Assembly: GCF_010092425.1 (NCBI RefSeq)
Contig: NZ_CP048030.1
Span: forward strand, 248,001 to 312,000
Source of the DNA: Sinimarinibacterium sp. NLF-5-8
GTDB lineage: Bacteria; Pseudomonadota; Gammaproteobacteria; Nevskiales; Nevskiaceae
Direction: 5' to 3'
DNA: 64,000 bases
A program made the position numbers and the translations under genes. Below, piece by piece: positions 38,421 to 48,900 of this stretch. The stretch's first letter is position 1. The number at the start of each line of letters is the position of its first letter. The notes under the pieces are model-generated. The model worked only from the letters and a program-made list of their open reading frames with translations, had not been told where the DNA came from and made no database searches.

Positions 38421-41400
38421 CTACAGCATCCACCACGTCGCAAACCAGCGCAGCGATTTAAACCAAGCATCGGCAGCAGGCATGCCCGAAATGCTGGGAT
38501 AGAACCACACAAACAGCACCCCGGCGGTCAGGGCGGTGTAGCCCGGCAGTTCGCGCCAGCGCGGGATGCGGCTGATGTCGGTGATTTTGGCGGCGAGCAT
38601 CGGCAGCAGAATCAGTGCGGCAGGATAGTAGTGGTAGATGAAGGTGGTGCGGCCAATGAACGCCCACGGCAGATACAGGCTGGCGATGGCGCCGAGCAGC
38701 AGCAGCTCACGCAGCTTGGGCGCGCGCAGGTTGTGCCAGCACAGGCTGATCAATAGCACCAGCGCGCTCCACCACAGCAGCGGGTTGCCCATGATGGTGA
38801 TCGAGGTGCGCGGGGTATCGACGCCGGTGAAGATCCACATTGGCTTGAGGTCGAGCGGCCAGGTCCAGAAGCGGGAGGAGAACGGGTGGTTGTCCACCAG
38901 TTGCGAGTGGTAGTTGTAAATATCGCGCTGCGATTGCAGCACGGCTTGCAGGCCGTCGTGACTGAGCAGGCTGGGGGCGTTTTGCAGGCAGCGCACAAAC
39001 GGGGTGTAGCTAAAAACGTAAATCACCAGCGGTAGCAGGCCAAACGCCACCGCCGCCCCAAGCGCGCGCGCGCCAAAGGCCGTCCAGCGCGGCGCGCGAA
39101 AAAGGCCACTGGCGAGGCTGACCACGGCAAACACAAACACGCCGATGCCGCCGTACAGCGCGCTCCATTTGGTGGCAATCGCAGCGCCCAAAAAAGCCCC
39201 GGCGGCGAGCAGTGAGGCAGACAGCCGCCAGCCATCACGCCAATCGCTGAACGCTTGTGCGCGCGCGCCGCAAAACGCGCGCCATAAAAACAGGGTGCTG
39301 AGCAGCAAAAACAAGCCCAGAAAGGCGTCGATGGTGGCGTAGCGGCCCAGCGTGAAGCGTGAAAACTCAAACAAACCCAGCGCACCGCCCAGCCACAGGC
39401 CGGTGCGCGCGCCGCCGCTGAGCAGCCAGCCGCCCCAGGCCAGAACGCCAACGGTGAGGGCAGAGGCCACCACGCCCATGAAGCGCCAGCCAAACGGGTT
39501 CATGCCAAAGGCATCAATACCCACTGAAATCAGCCATTTGCCCAGCGGCGGGTGAGTGGTTTCATAGATCGGCAAGCGGTGTAAAAACTCGTAGGCGGTG
39601 CGGCCGTGATAAATCTCGTCAAAGTAAGTGCTGGATAAAAAGCCCTGTTTGCGCAGCAGCGTGTGCGGCTCGTCAATCAGCGCGCGCGCGTCCAGTTCTT
39701 GCGGGTATTCCACGGTGATGTGATCGGGCAACAGCAGGTTGGAGTCGGCATCAACCAGCCCCAGCTCATTGATGCGCCAACCCAGACCGCCGGTTTTGAT
39801 CCGGTAGCGCGCGCTGGGGGCGGGGTTTTCCAGCTCTTGATCGTAGAAGCGAAAAAAGTCGGGAAACTCTTTTTCGGCCAGCACGGTGTGCCATTGGCCG
39901 TCGTCGCTGTAGCGCTCGATTTGCAGCGTGACTTTGTTGTCATACGGCGCTTTTTCGCCGGTGTGCAGCAGCAGCGCGCGCGCGCTGACGGGGTGCTGGT
40001 AAACGTATTCCAGCGTCATGCCATCGCTGACCACGCCGCTGTGCGGGTACAACGCCGGGCCGTGGCCGAGGTGAAACAGTCCCAGCGCGAGGGCGGTCAG
40101 GGTAAAGCCGCTGATGATCAGTGCGCGCTGCGGCGCGCGCGCGCCGGTGATCGGATCAAGTTCGGTGGGCACGGCAAACCACTGCGGCCATGGCCATGCT
40201 GGCAGGCGTTGACGCAGCGCCTGCGGCCACTGCGGCGCGCGCCAGGTGAGCAGGGTCAGCAAGGTCAGCGCCAGGTTGTAGCCGCTGGCGATGCGCATGA
40301 AAGGGGTGTCGAACGGGGCGACTTGTTTGAGATCAACGTAGTAGTGATAAACGTAGCCGATGTTGGCCAGCGCGCCCGCCGTCCACGCCAGCAGCAGCGG
40401 CATCCGCGCGCGCGTCGGCAACACCAGCAGCAGCGTTGGCAGCACCATGAGGATGTAGCGCTCGTGCATGCGCGGGGCAAACATGAAAAACACGATGGTT
40501 CCCAGCGCAAATGCCCAGGCGATGGCGTTGCCGCGCGCGCGCGCGTCGCCGGCTTTGCGCAGCGCCATGCCCAGCCACAGCGCCAGCGCAATCAGCGCCA
40601 GCGCGGTACTGCCCAGCGCCCAGGTTTGCGCGGTGACGCCCAGCGGCGCGCCGACGTCTTTTTGCCAGTTCCAGCCCAGCAGTGCCCACAGGTTGTAGGC
40701 GTTGACGGTGATGTAGTCGTAAGTGGCCGCCGTGCTCATGTACAGCGACAAAATCCAGTCCCACTCGCGCGTGCGCGCAAATTGAAAAACGATGACGGCA
40801 AAACTCAGCAAGCCCACGATCAGGCTGCCCGCGATTTGCCGCCAGTTGCCGCAGCAGAACATGGCAATGCCAAACAGCCCGGCATACAGCGCGCCTTGGG
40901 GTTTGAACGACACTGCAACCGCCAGAATCAGCGCCGTCCACAGCACCCGCCCTTGTCGCCAGGTGAGCCAACTGGCAGTGATCAGCAAGCACAGCAGGCT
41001 TTCGGTTTGCCCCCACAGCGCGCCGGTAAAAATCAGCGCCGGGTTGAACCAGTACAGGCTGGCCAGCGTCCAGCCCTGGCGCGCGCCCAGCTCCGCGCGC
41101 AGGTGTTTGTAGAGCAGCAACGACGTGGCCAGATCACACAGCAGCGCGGGCAGTTTGATCAGCGCGGTGAAGTGCGGCGAGGTGCTCCAATCCAGCGCGC
41201 GCGCAATGGCGCCGAGGGCGCCGAGCACATACATGTAAAACGGCGGGTAGTCGGCAAAGTAGCCTTCTTTATAAAGATTGAGTGGATCGGCAGGGTTGGA
41301 CGCCGCCAGCGCCCAGGCTTTGTAAGTGCCGGTGTCGTAAAAAAAACCGTCCTGCCACAACAGCGGCAGGCGCAGCGCCAGCCCCACCGCCAGCCAGATG

Positions 41401-41543
41401 AGCCATTGATGGCGGCTGAAGGTAAACGTGTCGGCGCCGACACTGGCGCCAACTTTGGCGCTGGCGCCGCTGCGTTGCACCAGTGCCGTGGCAAACAACA
41501 CAAAACCCAGGCCATACAGGCTGATGAATGAAGCAGTATCCAC
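38421..41543 (-). CDS. fused double GT-C glycosyltransferase (DUF2029-like plus PMT/GT39-like)
   Basis: A 1040-residue polytopic protein with three parts. Residues 1-430 form a GT-C module with about ten membrane helices; the first large loop has DTGTYKAWAL and PPFYMYVLGA, and a later loop has MHERYILMVLP, typical of polyprenyl-phosphate mannosyltransferases. Residues about 500-610 form a soluble, beta-rich domain (LQIERYSDDGQWHTVLAEKE ...) resembling a discoidin or carbohydrate-binding fold. Residues 620-1040 are a PMT/GT39-like module: D642-E643 in STYFDEIYHGRTAYEF, YETTHPPLGKWLI, and NPFGWRFMG. Acidic residues at the first loop of each module are candidate catalytic bases. The gene is divergent from gtrA and a GT2 gene that could make its lipid-linked sugar donor. 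The acceptor is unknown. Confidence 0.85.
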   Translation of the reverse strand: MDTASFISLYGLGFVLFATALVQRSGASAKVGASVGADTFTFSRHQWLIWLAVGLALRLPLLWQDGFFYDTGTYKAWALAASNPADPLNLYKEGYFADYPPFYMYVLGALGAIARALDWSTSPHFTALIKLPALLCDLATSLLLYKHLRAELGARQGWTLASLYWFNPALIFTGALWGQTESLLCLLITASWLTWRQGRVLWTALILAVAVSFKPQGALYAGLFGIAMFCCGNWRQIAGSLIVGLLSFAVIVFQFARTREWDWILSLYMSTAATYDYITVNAYNLWALLGWNWQKDVGAPLGVTAQTWALGSTALALIALALWLGMALRKAGDARARGNAIAWAFALGTIVFFMFAPRMHERYILMVLPTLLLVLPTRARMPLLLAWTAGALANIGYVYHYYVDLKQVAPFDTPFMRIASGYNLALTLLTLLTWRAPQWPQALRQRLPAWPWPQWFAVPTELDPITGARAPQRALIISGFTLTALALGLFHLGHGPALYPHSGVVSDGMTLEYVYQHPVSARALLLHTGEKAPYDNKVTLQIERYSDDGQWHTVLAEKEFPDFFRFYDQELENPAPSARYRIKTGGLGWRINELGLVDADSNLLLPDHITVEYPQELDARALIDEPHTLLRKQGFLSSTYFDEIYHGRTAYEFLHRLPIYETTHPPLGKWLISVGIDAFGMNPFGWRFMGVVASALTVGVLAWGGWLLSGGARTGLWLGGALGLFEFSRFTLGRYATIDAFLGLFLLLSTLFLWRAFCGARAQAFSDWRDGWRLSASLLAAGAFLGAAIATKWSALYGGIGVFVFAVVSLASGLFRAPRWTAFGARALGAAVAFGLLPLVIYVFSYTPFVRCLQNAPSLLSHDGLQAVLQSQRDIYNYHSQLVDNHPFSSRFWTWPLDLKPMWIFTGVDTPRTSITIMGNPLLWWSALVLLISLCWHNLRAPKLRELLLLGAIASLYLPWAFIGRTTFIYHYYPAALILLPMLAAKITDISRIPRWRELPGYTALTAGVLFVWFYPSISGMPAADAWFKSLRWFATWWML

Positions 41544-41727
41544 AGGAAGAACGTCCGGTTGGGCGCATCAAAACCGTGGATTTTACGCAGGTTGTGCCGC
41601 GCATTTGTGGCGCTGCGCGCGCGCCGGGGCAAGGGCAGGGCGAGTTGTGGTCACGCCGTCTGTTTTTTGCCGGTTTTCGCATGCGGGCGGGGCTGCGGCA
41701 CAATATCCCTCTTTGGGGACGAACTTT

Positions 41728-42150
41728 TTGGGCGAAAATCCTGTGGCTTCAGGCGAGTCAGATTCATCGGCGGTGCGAACCTTGCTGAGCCGGTTTGGGC
41801 GCTTTGTGATGGTCGGCGGGCTGGCAACGGCGCTGATGTTTGCGCTGCTCATTGCTGGCGTCGAGGGATTGGGTCTGGCACCGGCGCTGGCATCGGCGCT
41901 GGCCTATGTGCTCAGTGCGCTGGCCAATTACGCGCTGAACCATCGGCTCACCTTTGCCAGCCGCCAGAAGCACCGGGTGGCGCTGCCGCGTTTTGGCTTG
42001 ATCTCGGGCGCAGGATTGCTGCTCAACACCGCGATCATGGCGGCCGGTACGGCGCTGTGGAGCGGCCATTATCTATGGATACAGATCGTTGCTACGGGAC
42101 TGGTCATGCTGTGGAATTTTGCCGGGAGTCAATTGTGGACGTTTCGATGA
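41728..42150 (+). CDS. GtrA family membrane protein
   Basis: A 140-residue protein with four membrane helices of the GtrA/DPMS_TM family, thought to flip polyprenyl-phosphate sugars across the inner membrane. Family motifs are RFVMVGGLATAL at the start of helix 1, ALANYALNHRLTFAS between helices 2 and 3, and VMLWNFAGSQLWTFR at the C-terminus. No ATG fits; TTG at 41728 has GGGGA 8 bases upstream, and GTG 41743 is an alternative. The stop overlaps the GT2 start in ATGA. The 185-base gap to the divergent GT-C gene must hold both promoters. Confidence 0.87.
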   Translation: MGENPVASGESDSSAVRTLLSRFGRFVMVGGLATALMFALLIAGVEGLGLAPALASALAYVLSALANYALNHRLTFASRQKHRVALPRFGLISGAGLLLNTAIMAAGTALWSGHYLWIQIVATGLVMLWNFAGSQLWTFR

Positions 42151-43121
42151 GTGCTGCGCGTGCGCCGCTGCGCCTTGCGCTGGTGCTGCCGTGCTACAAC
42201 GAAGAAGCGGTGCTGGCCGAGACCATCGCCCGCTTGCAGTCGGTGATGGCGCGCCTGCATGCACAAGGCCAGATCAGCGCCGACAGCCGCATGTACTTTG
42301 TCGATGACGGCAGCCGTGACCGCACCTGGCCGCTGATTGCCCAGGCCAGCCGCGAACAGCCGTGGGTGGCCGGGATCAAGCTGTCGCGCAATCGCGGCCA
42401 TCAGAACGCCTTGATGGCCGGGCTGTTCACCGTGCCGGGCGATGCCGTGATTTCGCTGGACGCCGACTTGCAGGACGATCCCGACGCCATTTTTGCCATG
42501 GTGGACGCGCATTTGAACGGCGCCGATGTGGTCTATGGCGTGCGCCACCGCCGCGATACCGATACCGCCTTCAAGCGCATCACCGCGCGCGCGTTCTATC
42601 GGCTGATGCAGGCCCTGGATGTGCAACTCGTCAGCGGGCACGCCGATTACCGCCTGCTCAGCCGTCGTGCGCTGGAGTGTCTGAAGGATTACCGCGAGGT
42701 CAATCTGGTTTTGCGCGGCATCGTGCCGATGATCGGCCTGCCTTCGGCCAGGGTTTATTACGATCGCGCCGAACGCTTTGCCGGCGAGTCCAAATATCCC
42801 TTGCGCAAGATGCTGTCGCTGGCGTGGGACAGCATCACCTCGTTTTCCCGTTTTCCGCTGCGGGTGATCAGCGTCATGGGGTTTGTGATTTTCATGCTGT
42901 CGGTGCTCAGCAGCCTGCGGATCGTCTACGTTGCCCTGTTCACCGATGATGCGGTGCCCGGCTGGGCCTCCACCGTGCTGCCGATGTATCTGCTCGGCGG
43001 CATTCAATTGCTCAGCCTTGGGGTGATTGGCGAGTACATCGGCAAAATCTTCATGGAAGTCAAGGATCGCCCGCGCTTCAACGTCGAGGTGGTACTGGAT
43101 GACTCGTCCCGCGACGGATGA
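42147..43121 (+). CDS. polyprenyl-phosphate glycosyltransferase (DPM1/GtrB-like GT2)
   Basis: A 324-residue GT2 enzyme that loads a sugar from a nucleotide donor onto a polyprenyl phosphate. The GT-A domain has VLPCYNEEAVLAETI, FVDDGSRDRTW, KLSRNRGHQNALMAG and the DxD-like SLDADLQDDP. FAGESKYPLRKML precedes two C-terminal membrane helices, the GtrB/ArnC arrangement. With the GtrA partner and the divergent GT-C protein it forms a plausible three-part system: donor synthesis, flipping, and periplasmic transfer. The sugar is unknown, with glucose or mannose most likely by analogy. Confidence 0.93.
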   Translation: MSAARAPLRLALVLPCYNEEAVLAETIARLQSVMARLHAQGQISADSRMYFVDDGSRDRTWPLIAQASREQPWVAGIKLSRNRGHQNALMAGLFTVPGDAVISLDADLQDDPDAIFAMVDAHLNGADVVYGVRHRRDTDTAFKRITARAFYRLMQALDVQLVSGHADYRLLSRRALECLKDYREVNLVLRGIVPMIGLPSARVYYDRAERFAGESKYPLRKMLSLAWDSITSFSRFPLRVISVMGFVIFMLSVLSSLRIVYVALFTDDAVPGWASTVLPMYLLGGIQLLSLGVIGEYIGKIFMEVKDRPRFNVEVVLDDSSRDG

Positions 43122-43171
43122 GCGCGGCCCGGCGCTTGCGCCGTTGCCGATCCTCGCGCGCGCCGCACCAT

Positions 43172-43196
43172 CCCCGGCTCAGGTTCTGAGCCGGGG
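43172..43196 (+). terminator. hairpin after the GT2 gene
   Basis: CCCCGGCTCAG-GTT-CTGAGCCGGGG, a perfect 11-base-pair stem, 51 bases after the stop. There is no U-tract, so intrinsic termination is uncertain. Confidence 0.55.
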
Positions 43197-43245
43197 GCTT
43201 GGCATACTCGCGCTTTCAAAAAAAGGCCGATCACAAGGGTGACTC

Positions 43246-45975
43246 ATGCTCGAAGACTTTTCGCCCATTGCCCCCGAACCGCTGTACGCCCGGCTGGCGC
43301 AGGCGCCCGCCGATACGCTGGTGCTGTGCGCGTCGATGCGCATCGCCAAGGCGCAGCAGGCGGCGCTGGGGCGCTGGCAGCAGGCGCGCGGGGTCAGGGT
43401 CTGGCGCGCGCCACAACTGGTGACGCCAGAGATTTTTCTGGCTGACCTTGATCTGCAACAGCGCCAGACCCGGCGTCTGGCCGGGCAGCCCGGTGCCACC
43501 CCGCTGGCGGCGCTGGAGGTCGAAGCCTTATGGCAGCAAGTGGTGGCAGAAGATGAGCATGGCCAGGATCTGCTGCGCAAGGGCGAGGCGGCGCGCAAGG
43601 CGCTGGAAGCGTGGCGGCTGTGCCATGACTTTGCGCTGTCGCTGCCCTTGCCGGTGGCGGGTGAATCCAGCGAAACCGCGCACTTCAACCGCTGGGCGCA
43701 GCGCTATCAGGCGCGCTGCGCGCGCATCGGCGCCATCGATCCCGGCGATCACCGCGCGCAACTGATCGCCGCTCTTGAACGCGGCGAGGGGCGGGTGCCG
43801 CCGCAGGTGGTGTGGGTCGGCTTTGAAGCGCCGCTGCCCTGGCAGCAAACCCTGCAGGCCGCGCTGCGCGCGCGCGGCTGTGAACAATCGTGTCTGCTGC
43901 TGCCTGCGCGCGCCGGGCAGTTCAGCGTGGTCAAGGCGCGCACCGCCGAACATGAACTACGCGCCGCTGCGCACTGGGTGCTGGCACAGGCACAGCGCGA
44001 TCCGCAGCGGCGGATTGCCGTGGTCATCCCCGATCTGGGCGCGCGCCGCAGCGATGTGCTGCGGGTGTTCGATCAGGTGTTGTGCCCCGCTCAATGGCAG
44101 GTTGCGCGCGCGCCGCAGGCACGGCCCTACAACGTCAGCCTCGGCCAGCCGTTGGCCGAGGTTGGCCTGGTGCGCACGGCGCTGTTGTTGCTGCGGCTGA
44201 TGATCAGCGGTCTGGATTGGGGCGCGGCCAGTGCGCTGCTGTGTGCCCCGTACTGGGCGGCGCAGCGCGCGCGCGATGCGGCGGCGGCGGCCGATGTGCA
44301 GATGCGCGCGCACGGGGCGCTGCGGGTGACGCTCGGACGGCTGCGGCAGGCCAGCGCCGAGGCGGCGTGGCGGCAGACGCTCGACGGCCTCGTCGAGGCC
44401 AGCAGTGAACGCGGCATGACCGGCGCCGGCCTGTGGGCGGAGCGCTTCAGCCGTTGGTTGCAGGCCGCAGGCTGGCCGGGCGCGCGCGCGCTCGACAGCG
44501 AGGAATATCAGGCCCAGCAAGCCTGGCATGAGTTGCTGCGTGACCTGGGACGGCTGGATACGGTGCTGGGCAAGCTCAGCGCGCGCGATGCGTTGGCGCA
44601 GCTCACGGAACTGGCGCAACGCCGCGTGTTTCAGCCGCAATCCCCGGAGGTGGCGATTCAGGTGCTGGGGGCGCTGGAGGCGCAGGGGCTGCAGTTTGAT
44701 GCGCTGTGGGTGGCAGGGTTGCAGGATGAGGTGTGGCCGCCTGCGGCCAATCCCAACCCCTTGATTCCCTACGACGTGCAGCGCCAGGCGGGGTTGCCGC
44801 ACGCCTCGGCGGCGGTCGATCTGGCGTGGGCGCAACGGCTCACCCAGGGCTGGCGCGACGGTGCCGATGAGGGGGTGCTGAGCTGGCCCGAAACCGAAGG
44901 CGACCGTGAGTTGCAGCCCAGTCCGCTGCTCAGGGTCGTGGCCGCAGAGGTGCCGCGGTGTCAGGTGCCCAGCCATGCGCCGGGCTGGATCGGGCTGGCG
45001 CAATCCGGCGAGGACGTGTGGCTGGACGATGCGGTGATGCCGCTGCTGCAGACGCAGCTCAAGGGCGGCACCGGCTTGCTGGCCGATCAGGCCACATGCC
45101 CTTTTCGCGCCGTGGTTCATCATCGCTTGCAGGCGCGCGCGCTGGACGTGCCGCAATACGGCCCTTCCCATCTGGACCGTGGCAATGTGGTGCATGCCGT
45201 GCTGGAGCGTTTGTGGCGGCAGTGGCGTGATCAGGCCACGTTGTGCGGCTTGAGCGCCGAGGCGCGCGCAGCACAGGTCGAGGCGCAGCTGGACGAGGTT
45301 TTGGCGCAGATGGCGCGTGCGGCACCGGAGCGTTTGACCCCGGCGATGCAGGCGCTGGAACGGGCGCGACTGGGCAAGCAGATCGGCGAGTGGCTGGCGA
45401 TCGAGGCGCAGCGTCCGCCGTTTGTGGTGGAGGTGCTCGAAGGCCAGGCCGTCGAGGGCGAGGCGCGCGCGCCGACGGTCGATTTTGACGGCATCAGCCT
45501 GCGCCTGCGGCCTGATCGCATCGACCGGCTCGAATCCGGCGCGCGCGTGGTGCTGGATTACAAAACCGGCGGCGAATTGAAAACGCAATGGCTGGACCCG
45601 CGCCCCGAGGCGCCGCAATTGCCGCTGTATGCGCTCACCGAAGCCGAGGTGGCCGGGGTTGCCTACGCGCAGATCAACGTCAAAAACATCGGCCTCGTCG
45701 GCATTGGCGATTCTGCGGAACTGGCACAAGGCATCCGTGATGTGCATCAAACCCAAGCGTTCAAGGCGCTGCAGATGGGCTGGTTCGAGGTGCTCGATCA
45801 CTGGCGCGATGCCCAGCGCGCGCTGGTGCAGGAGATCCGTCAGGGCGTTGCCAGCATCACCCCGAAAAATCCCGCCGTCAGTTGTCGACATTGCGATCTG
45901 CACGCGGTCTGCCGCATTCGGGAGCACACTTTTTTGTCCGACGATGACGAGTCATCCAGCGGAGACGTGGCATGA
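43246..45975 (+). CDS. AddB-like PD-(D/E)XK nuclease, probable DNA repair protein
   Basis: A 909-residue protein resembling the proteobacterial probable DNA repair family that stands in for AddB or RecC. The N-terminal two thirds look like an inactivated helicase with poor Walker motifs; IQVLGALEAQGLQFDALWVA resembles a helicase motif V/VI region. The C-terminal nuclease has LRPDRIDRLESG then VVLDYKTGG. Four cysteines, C618 (ATCPFRAVVHH) and C880, C883, C889 (SCRHCDLHAVCRI), have the spacing of the AddB/Cas4 4Fe-4S staple. AGGGTGA precedes the start. It overlaps the AddA-like gene in ATGA, so the two form a complex by inference. Confidence 0.87.
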   Translation: MLEDFSPIAPEPLYARLAQAPADTLVLCASMRIAKAQQAALGRWQQARGVRVWRAPQLVTPEIFLADLDLQQRQTRRLAGQPGATPLAALEVEALWQQVVAEDEHGQDLLRKGEAARKALEAWRLCHDFALSLPLPVAGESSETAHFNRWAQRYQARCARIGAIDPGDHRAQLIAALERGEGRVPPQVVWVGFEAPLPWQQTLQAALRARGCEQSCLLLPARAGQFSVVKARTAEHELRAAAHWVLAQAQRDPQRRIAVVIPDLGARRSDVLRVFDQVLCPAQWQVARAPQARPYNVSLGQPLAEVGLVRTALLLLRLMISGLDWGAASALLCAPYWAAQRARDAAAAADVQMRAHGALRVTLGRLRQASAEAAWRQTLDGLVEASSERGMTGAGLWAERFSRWLQAAGWPGARALDSEEYQAQQAWHELLRDLGRLDTVLGKLSARDALAQLTELAQRRVFQPQSPEVAIQVLGALEAQGLQFDALWVAGLQDEVWPPAANPNPLIPYDVQRQAGLPHASAAVDLAWAQRLTQGWRDGADEGVLSWPETEGDRELQPSPLLRVVAAEVPRCQVPSHAPGWIGLAQSGEDVWLDDAVMPLLQTQLKGGTGLLADQATCPFRAVVHHRLQARALDVPQYGPSHLDRGNVVHAVLERLWRQWRDQATLCGLSAEARAAQVEAQLDEVLAQMARAAPERLTPAMQALERARLGKQIGEWLAIEAQRPPFVVEVLEGQAVEGEARAPTVDFDGISLRLRPDRIDRLESGARVVLDYKTGGELKTQWLDPRPEAPQLPLYALTEAEVAGVAYAQINVKNIGLVGIGDSAELAQGIRDVHQTQAFKALQMGWFEVLDHWRDAQRALVQEIRQGVASITPKNPAVSCRHCDLHAVCRIREHTFLSDDDESSSGDVA

Positions 45976-48900
45976 ACAACGCCGTAATTGCCGATCAGCC
46001 GCAGCGTTCAGCGGCGCTCGACCCGGCGCGCAGTTTCATCATCCAGGCACCTGCCGGTTCCGGCAAAACCGAGTTGCTGACCCAGCGGGTGCTGACGTTG
46101 CTCGCGCGCGTCGATGAGCCGGAAGAAGTCGTTGCCATCACCTTTACCAAAAAGGCTGCGGCCGAGATGCGCCAGCGTGTGTTTGCGGCCATCGTGCGCG
46201 CACAGGACGCCACACCGCCTCCGCAGCCACACGCACAAACGACCTGGCGGCTGGCGCGCGCGGCGCTGGCGCGTTCGCAGCAGCTCGATTGGCGGCTCGA
46301 AGACAATCCGCAGCGGCTGCGGGTCAACACCATCGACGCCTTGTGCGCGCACATTGCCCGGCAAACCCCGCTGGCTTCGCGGATGGGCGGCAGCGCGCAG
46401 ATCGACGATCAGGCCGGCCCGCTGTACCGCGAGGCCGTGCGCGCAACGCTGGCGGTGATCGACGATCAGACCAGCCCGTTTGCGCCAAAAGTCGCGCGGG
46501 TGCTGCGCCACTTTGATAACAACATCGGCACGGTCGAAGCCCAGCTCATCGGCATGCTGCAGCGCCGTGACCAATGGCAGGACTTGCTCCACCTCAGCGG
46601 CGGCGATGCGGCGGTGCGCGCGCGCCTTGCGCAGTTGCTCGGTGAGTTTGCGCGCGCGCCGTGGCAGGCCTTGACCGATGCGCTGAGCCAGACCCAGCGC
46701 CGCACGCTGGTGGAGTCCGCCACCTGGGCCTGGCGCCATCTTGAAGGCTCGCCGCTGCACGGCGTGGCGCTCAACGAGTGGCCGTGCGCGCAGGATGGCG
46801 CGCGCGCGCTGTGGCAGGGGATCGTCGATTTGCTCCTCACCACTGGTGGCACGATCCGTAAAACCATCAACAAAACCAGCGGTTTTATCGCCGACAAGGG
46901 TGAGGCCAAAATCTACAAGGACCATCATCTGGCACTGCTCGACGCGCTGAGCGCCGATGCGCAGATGCCGGATCTGCTGTTGGCGGTGCGCAACGCTCCC
47001 GAGATGGATTACAGCGATGAGCAGTGGCAGACGCTGGATGCGTTGCTGCACACGCTGATGCTGGCGCTGGCGCAGCTCAAGGTGATTTTTGAAGCCAGCG
47101 GCAAGGTCGATTTTGCCGAAGTCGCGGCGCGCGCGGTGGCGGCGCTGGGCGAGGATCTGGCACCGACCGAGCTGGCGCTCAAACTCGATTACCGCATCCG
47201 CCATATTTTGGTCGATGAGTTTCAGGACACCTCCACGCCGCAGTGGACGCTGCTGGAAAAACTCACCAGCGGCTGGGAAGCGGGCGATGGCCGTAGCTTG
47301 TTTGTGGTGGGCGATCCAATGCAAAGCATTTATCGCTTCAGGGATGCCAACGTTGGCCTGTTCCTGCGCGCGTGGCAGCACGGCATTGGCGACATCGCGC
47401 TGGTGCCGCTGCAACTGCAATGCAACTTTCGCTCACAAAAGGGCGTGGTCGATTGGGTCAATCAGGCGTTTGCGCAGGTGCTGCCGGAGGCCGACGACGT
47501 CGATCGGGGGGCGGCGCGCTACAGCCCGGCAACGGCGATCAAACCGGCAGCGATCGAGCCTGCGGTGCAGGTTCACGCCCTGATCGAGGCATCGGATGCG
47601 GATGAGGCGGCCAAGGTCGTCGCGCAGGTGCAGCAGCTCGAAGCCGAACATCCGCAGGCCAGCATCGCCATCCTCGTGCGCGGACGCAGCCATTTGCTGC
47701 ACATCGTGCCGCAGTTGCGCGCGCTGGGGGTGCGGTATCGCGCGGTGGAAATCGAAGACCTCAGCGCGCGCGCCGTCATCAGCGATCTGCACGCGCTGAC
47801 CTGCGCGCTGCTGCATCCGCTCGATCGTGTGGCATGGCTGGCGGTGCTGCGCGCGCCGTGGTGCGCGCTGCCGCTGGCCGATCTGGATGCGCTGCTGCGG
47901 GGCTGGGGTGAGCAGCGCAGCGTATGGCAGGCGCTCAACGATGCCGGGCAAATGGCGGCCATGAGTGCGCAGGCGCGCGCGCGTGTCGCACCGCTGTGTG
48001 CGGTGTTGACCGAGGCTTTTGCCAGCCAGGGCAGACAACCGTTGCGGCGCTGGGTGGAGTCGGTGTGGCTGGCGCTGGCAGGGCCGGCCTGCGCGCGCGA
48101 TGCCAGTGCCCTGGACGATGCAGCGGCCTATCTGCACGCGCTGCAAGACATCAGCGAAACTCCGTTGCTGGAGGACCCGGACCAGCTCGCGCTCAAGCTC
48201 GGCGCGCTCAAGGCCAGTCCCGATCCCGAGGCCGATGGCCGGGTCAGCCTCATGACCATCCACAAGTCCAAAGGCCTGGAGTTTGATTTCGTCATCGTTC
48301 CGGGGCTGCACAAAAAGACCGGATACAGCGATTCGCCGCCAATTGTGTGGGAGCGGCTGGCCGGCGCTGACGACACCCCGCGCGTGCTGGTGGTGCCGGT
48401 GAGCGCGCGCGGCGAACAAACCCATCCCAACTATGCGTTTGTCAAACGCCTGCTGGCCGAAAAGCAAACCCTCGAAGATGGCCGTCTGCTGTATGTGGCC
48501 GCCACCCGCGCCAGGCAGCAATTGCACTTGTTTGGCACCGCGCACCTGAGCCAGGACGGGCAGATCAAGGCCGCAGACAGTGGCAGTCTGCTGGCGCGCC
48601 TGTGGCCAGCGGTGGCCGCCGATTATCAGCGTGCACGGGGCGGTTTTGTGCGCGCGCCGGAGACTGAACCCGTGGCCGAGGCGACAAAAAACCCGGCACC
48701 GCGCCTGCGTCGCCGGATGGATTGGCAAGCCCCTGAGCCGGAGCCTGGCTTGCCCGCGCCCGATGCACGCGCCGGTGAACAGGGCGGGGCGCTGCGCTTT
48801 GACTGGGCCGGTGAGCGCGCGCGCTGCGTCGGGGTGGTCTATCACCAGTGGATGCAGTGGCTGGCCGACGAGCCACTGGGCGACTGGCCGGCTGCGCGCG

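Noticed and set aside
39663-41531. 622-codon open frame on the plus strand opposite the GT-C gene
   Set aside because: It is antisense to a clear membrane protein, has a low-complexity Gln/Arg/His composition, and arises from high GC with biased codons.
43957-45927. 656-codon frame antisense to the AddB-like gene
   Set aside because: No domain, no ribosome binding site; a shadow of the GC-rich coding strand.
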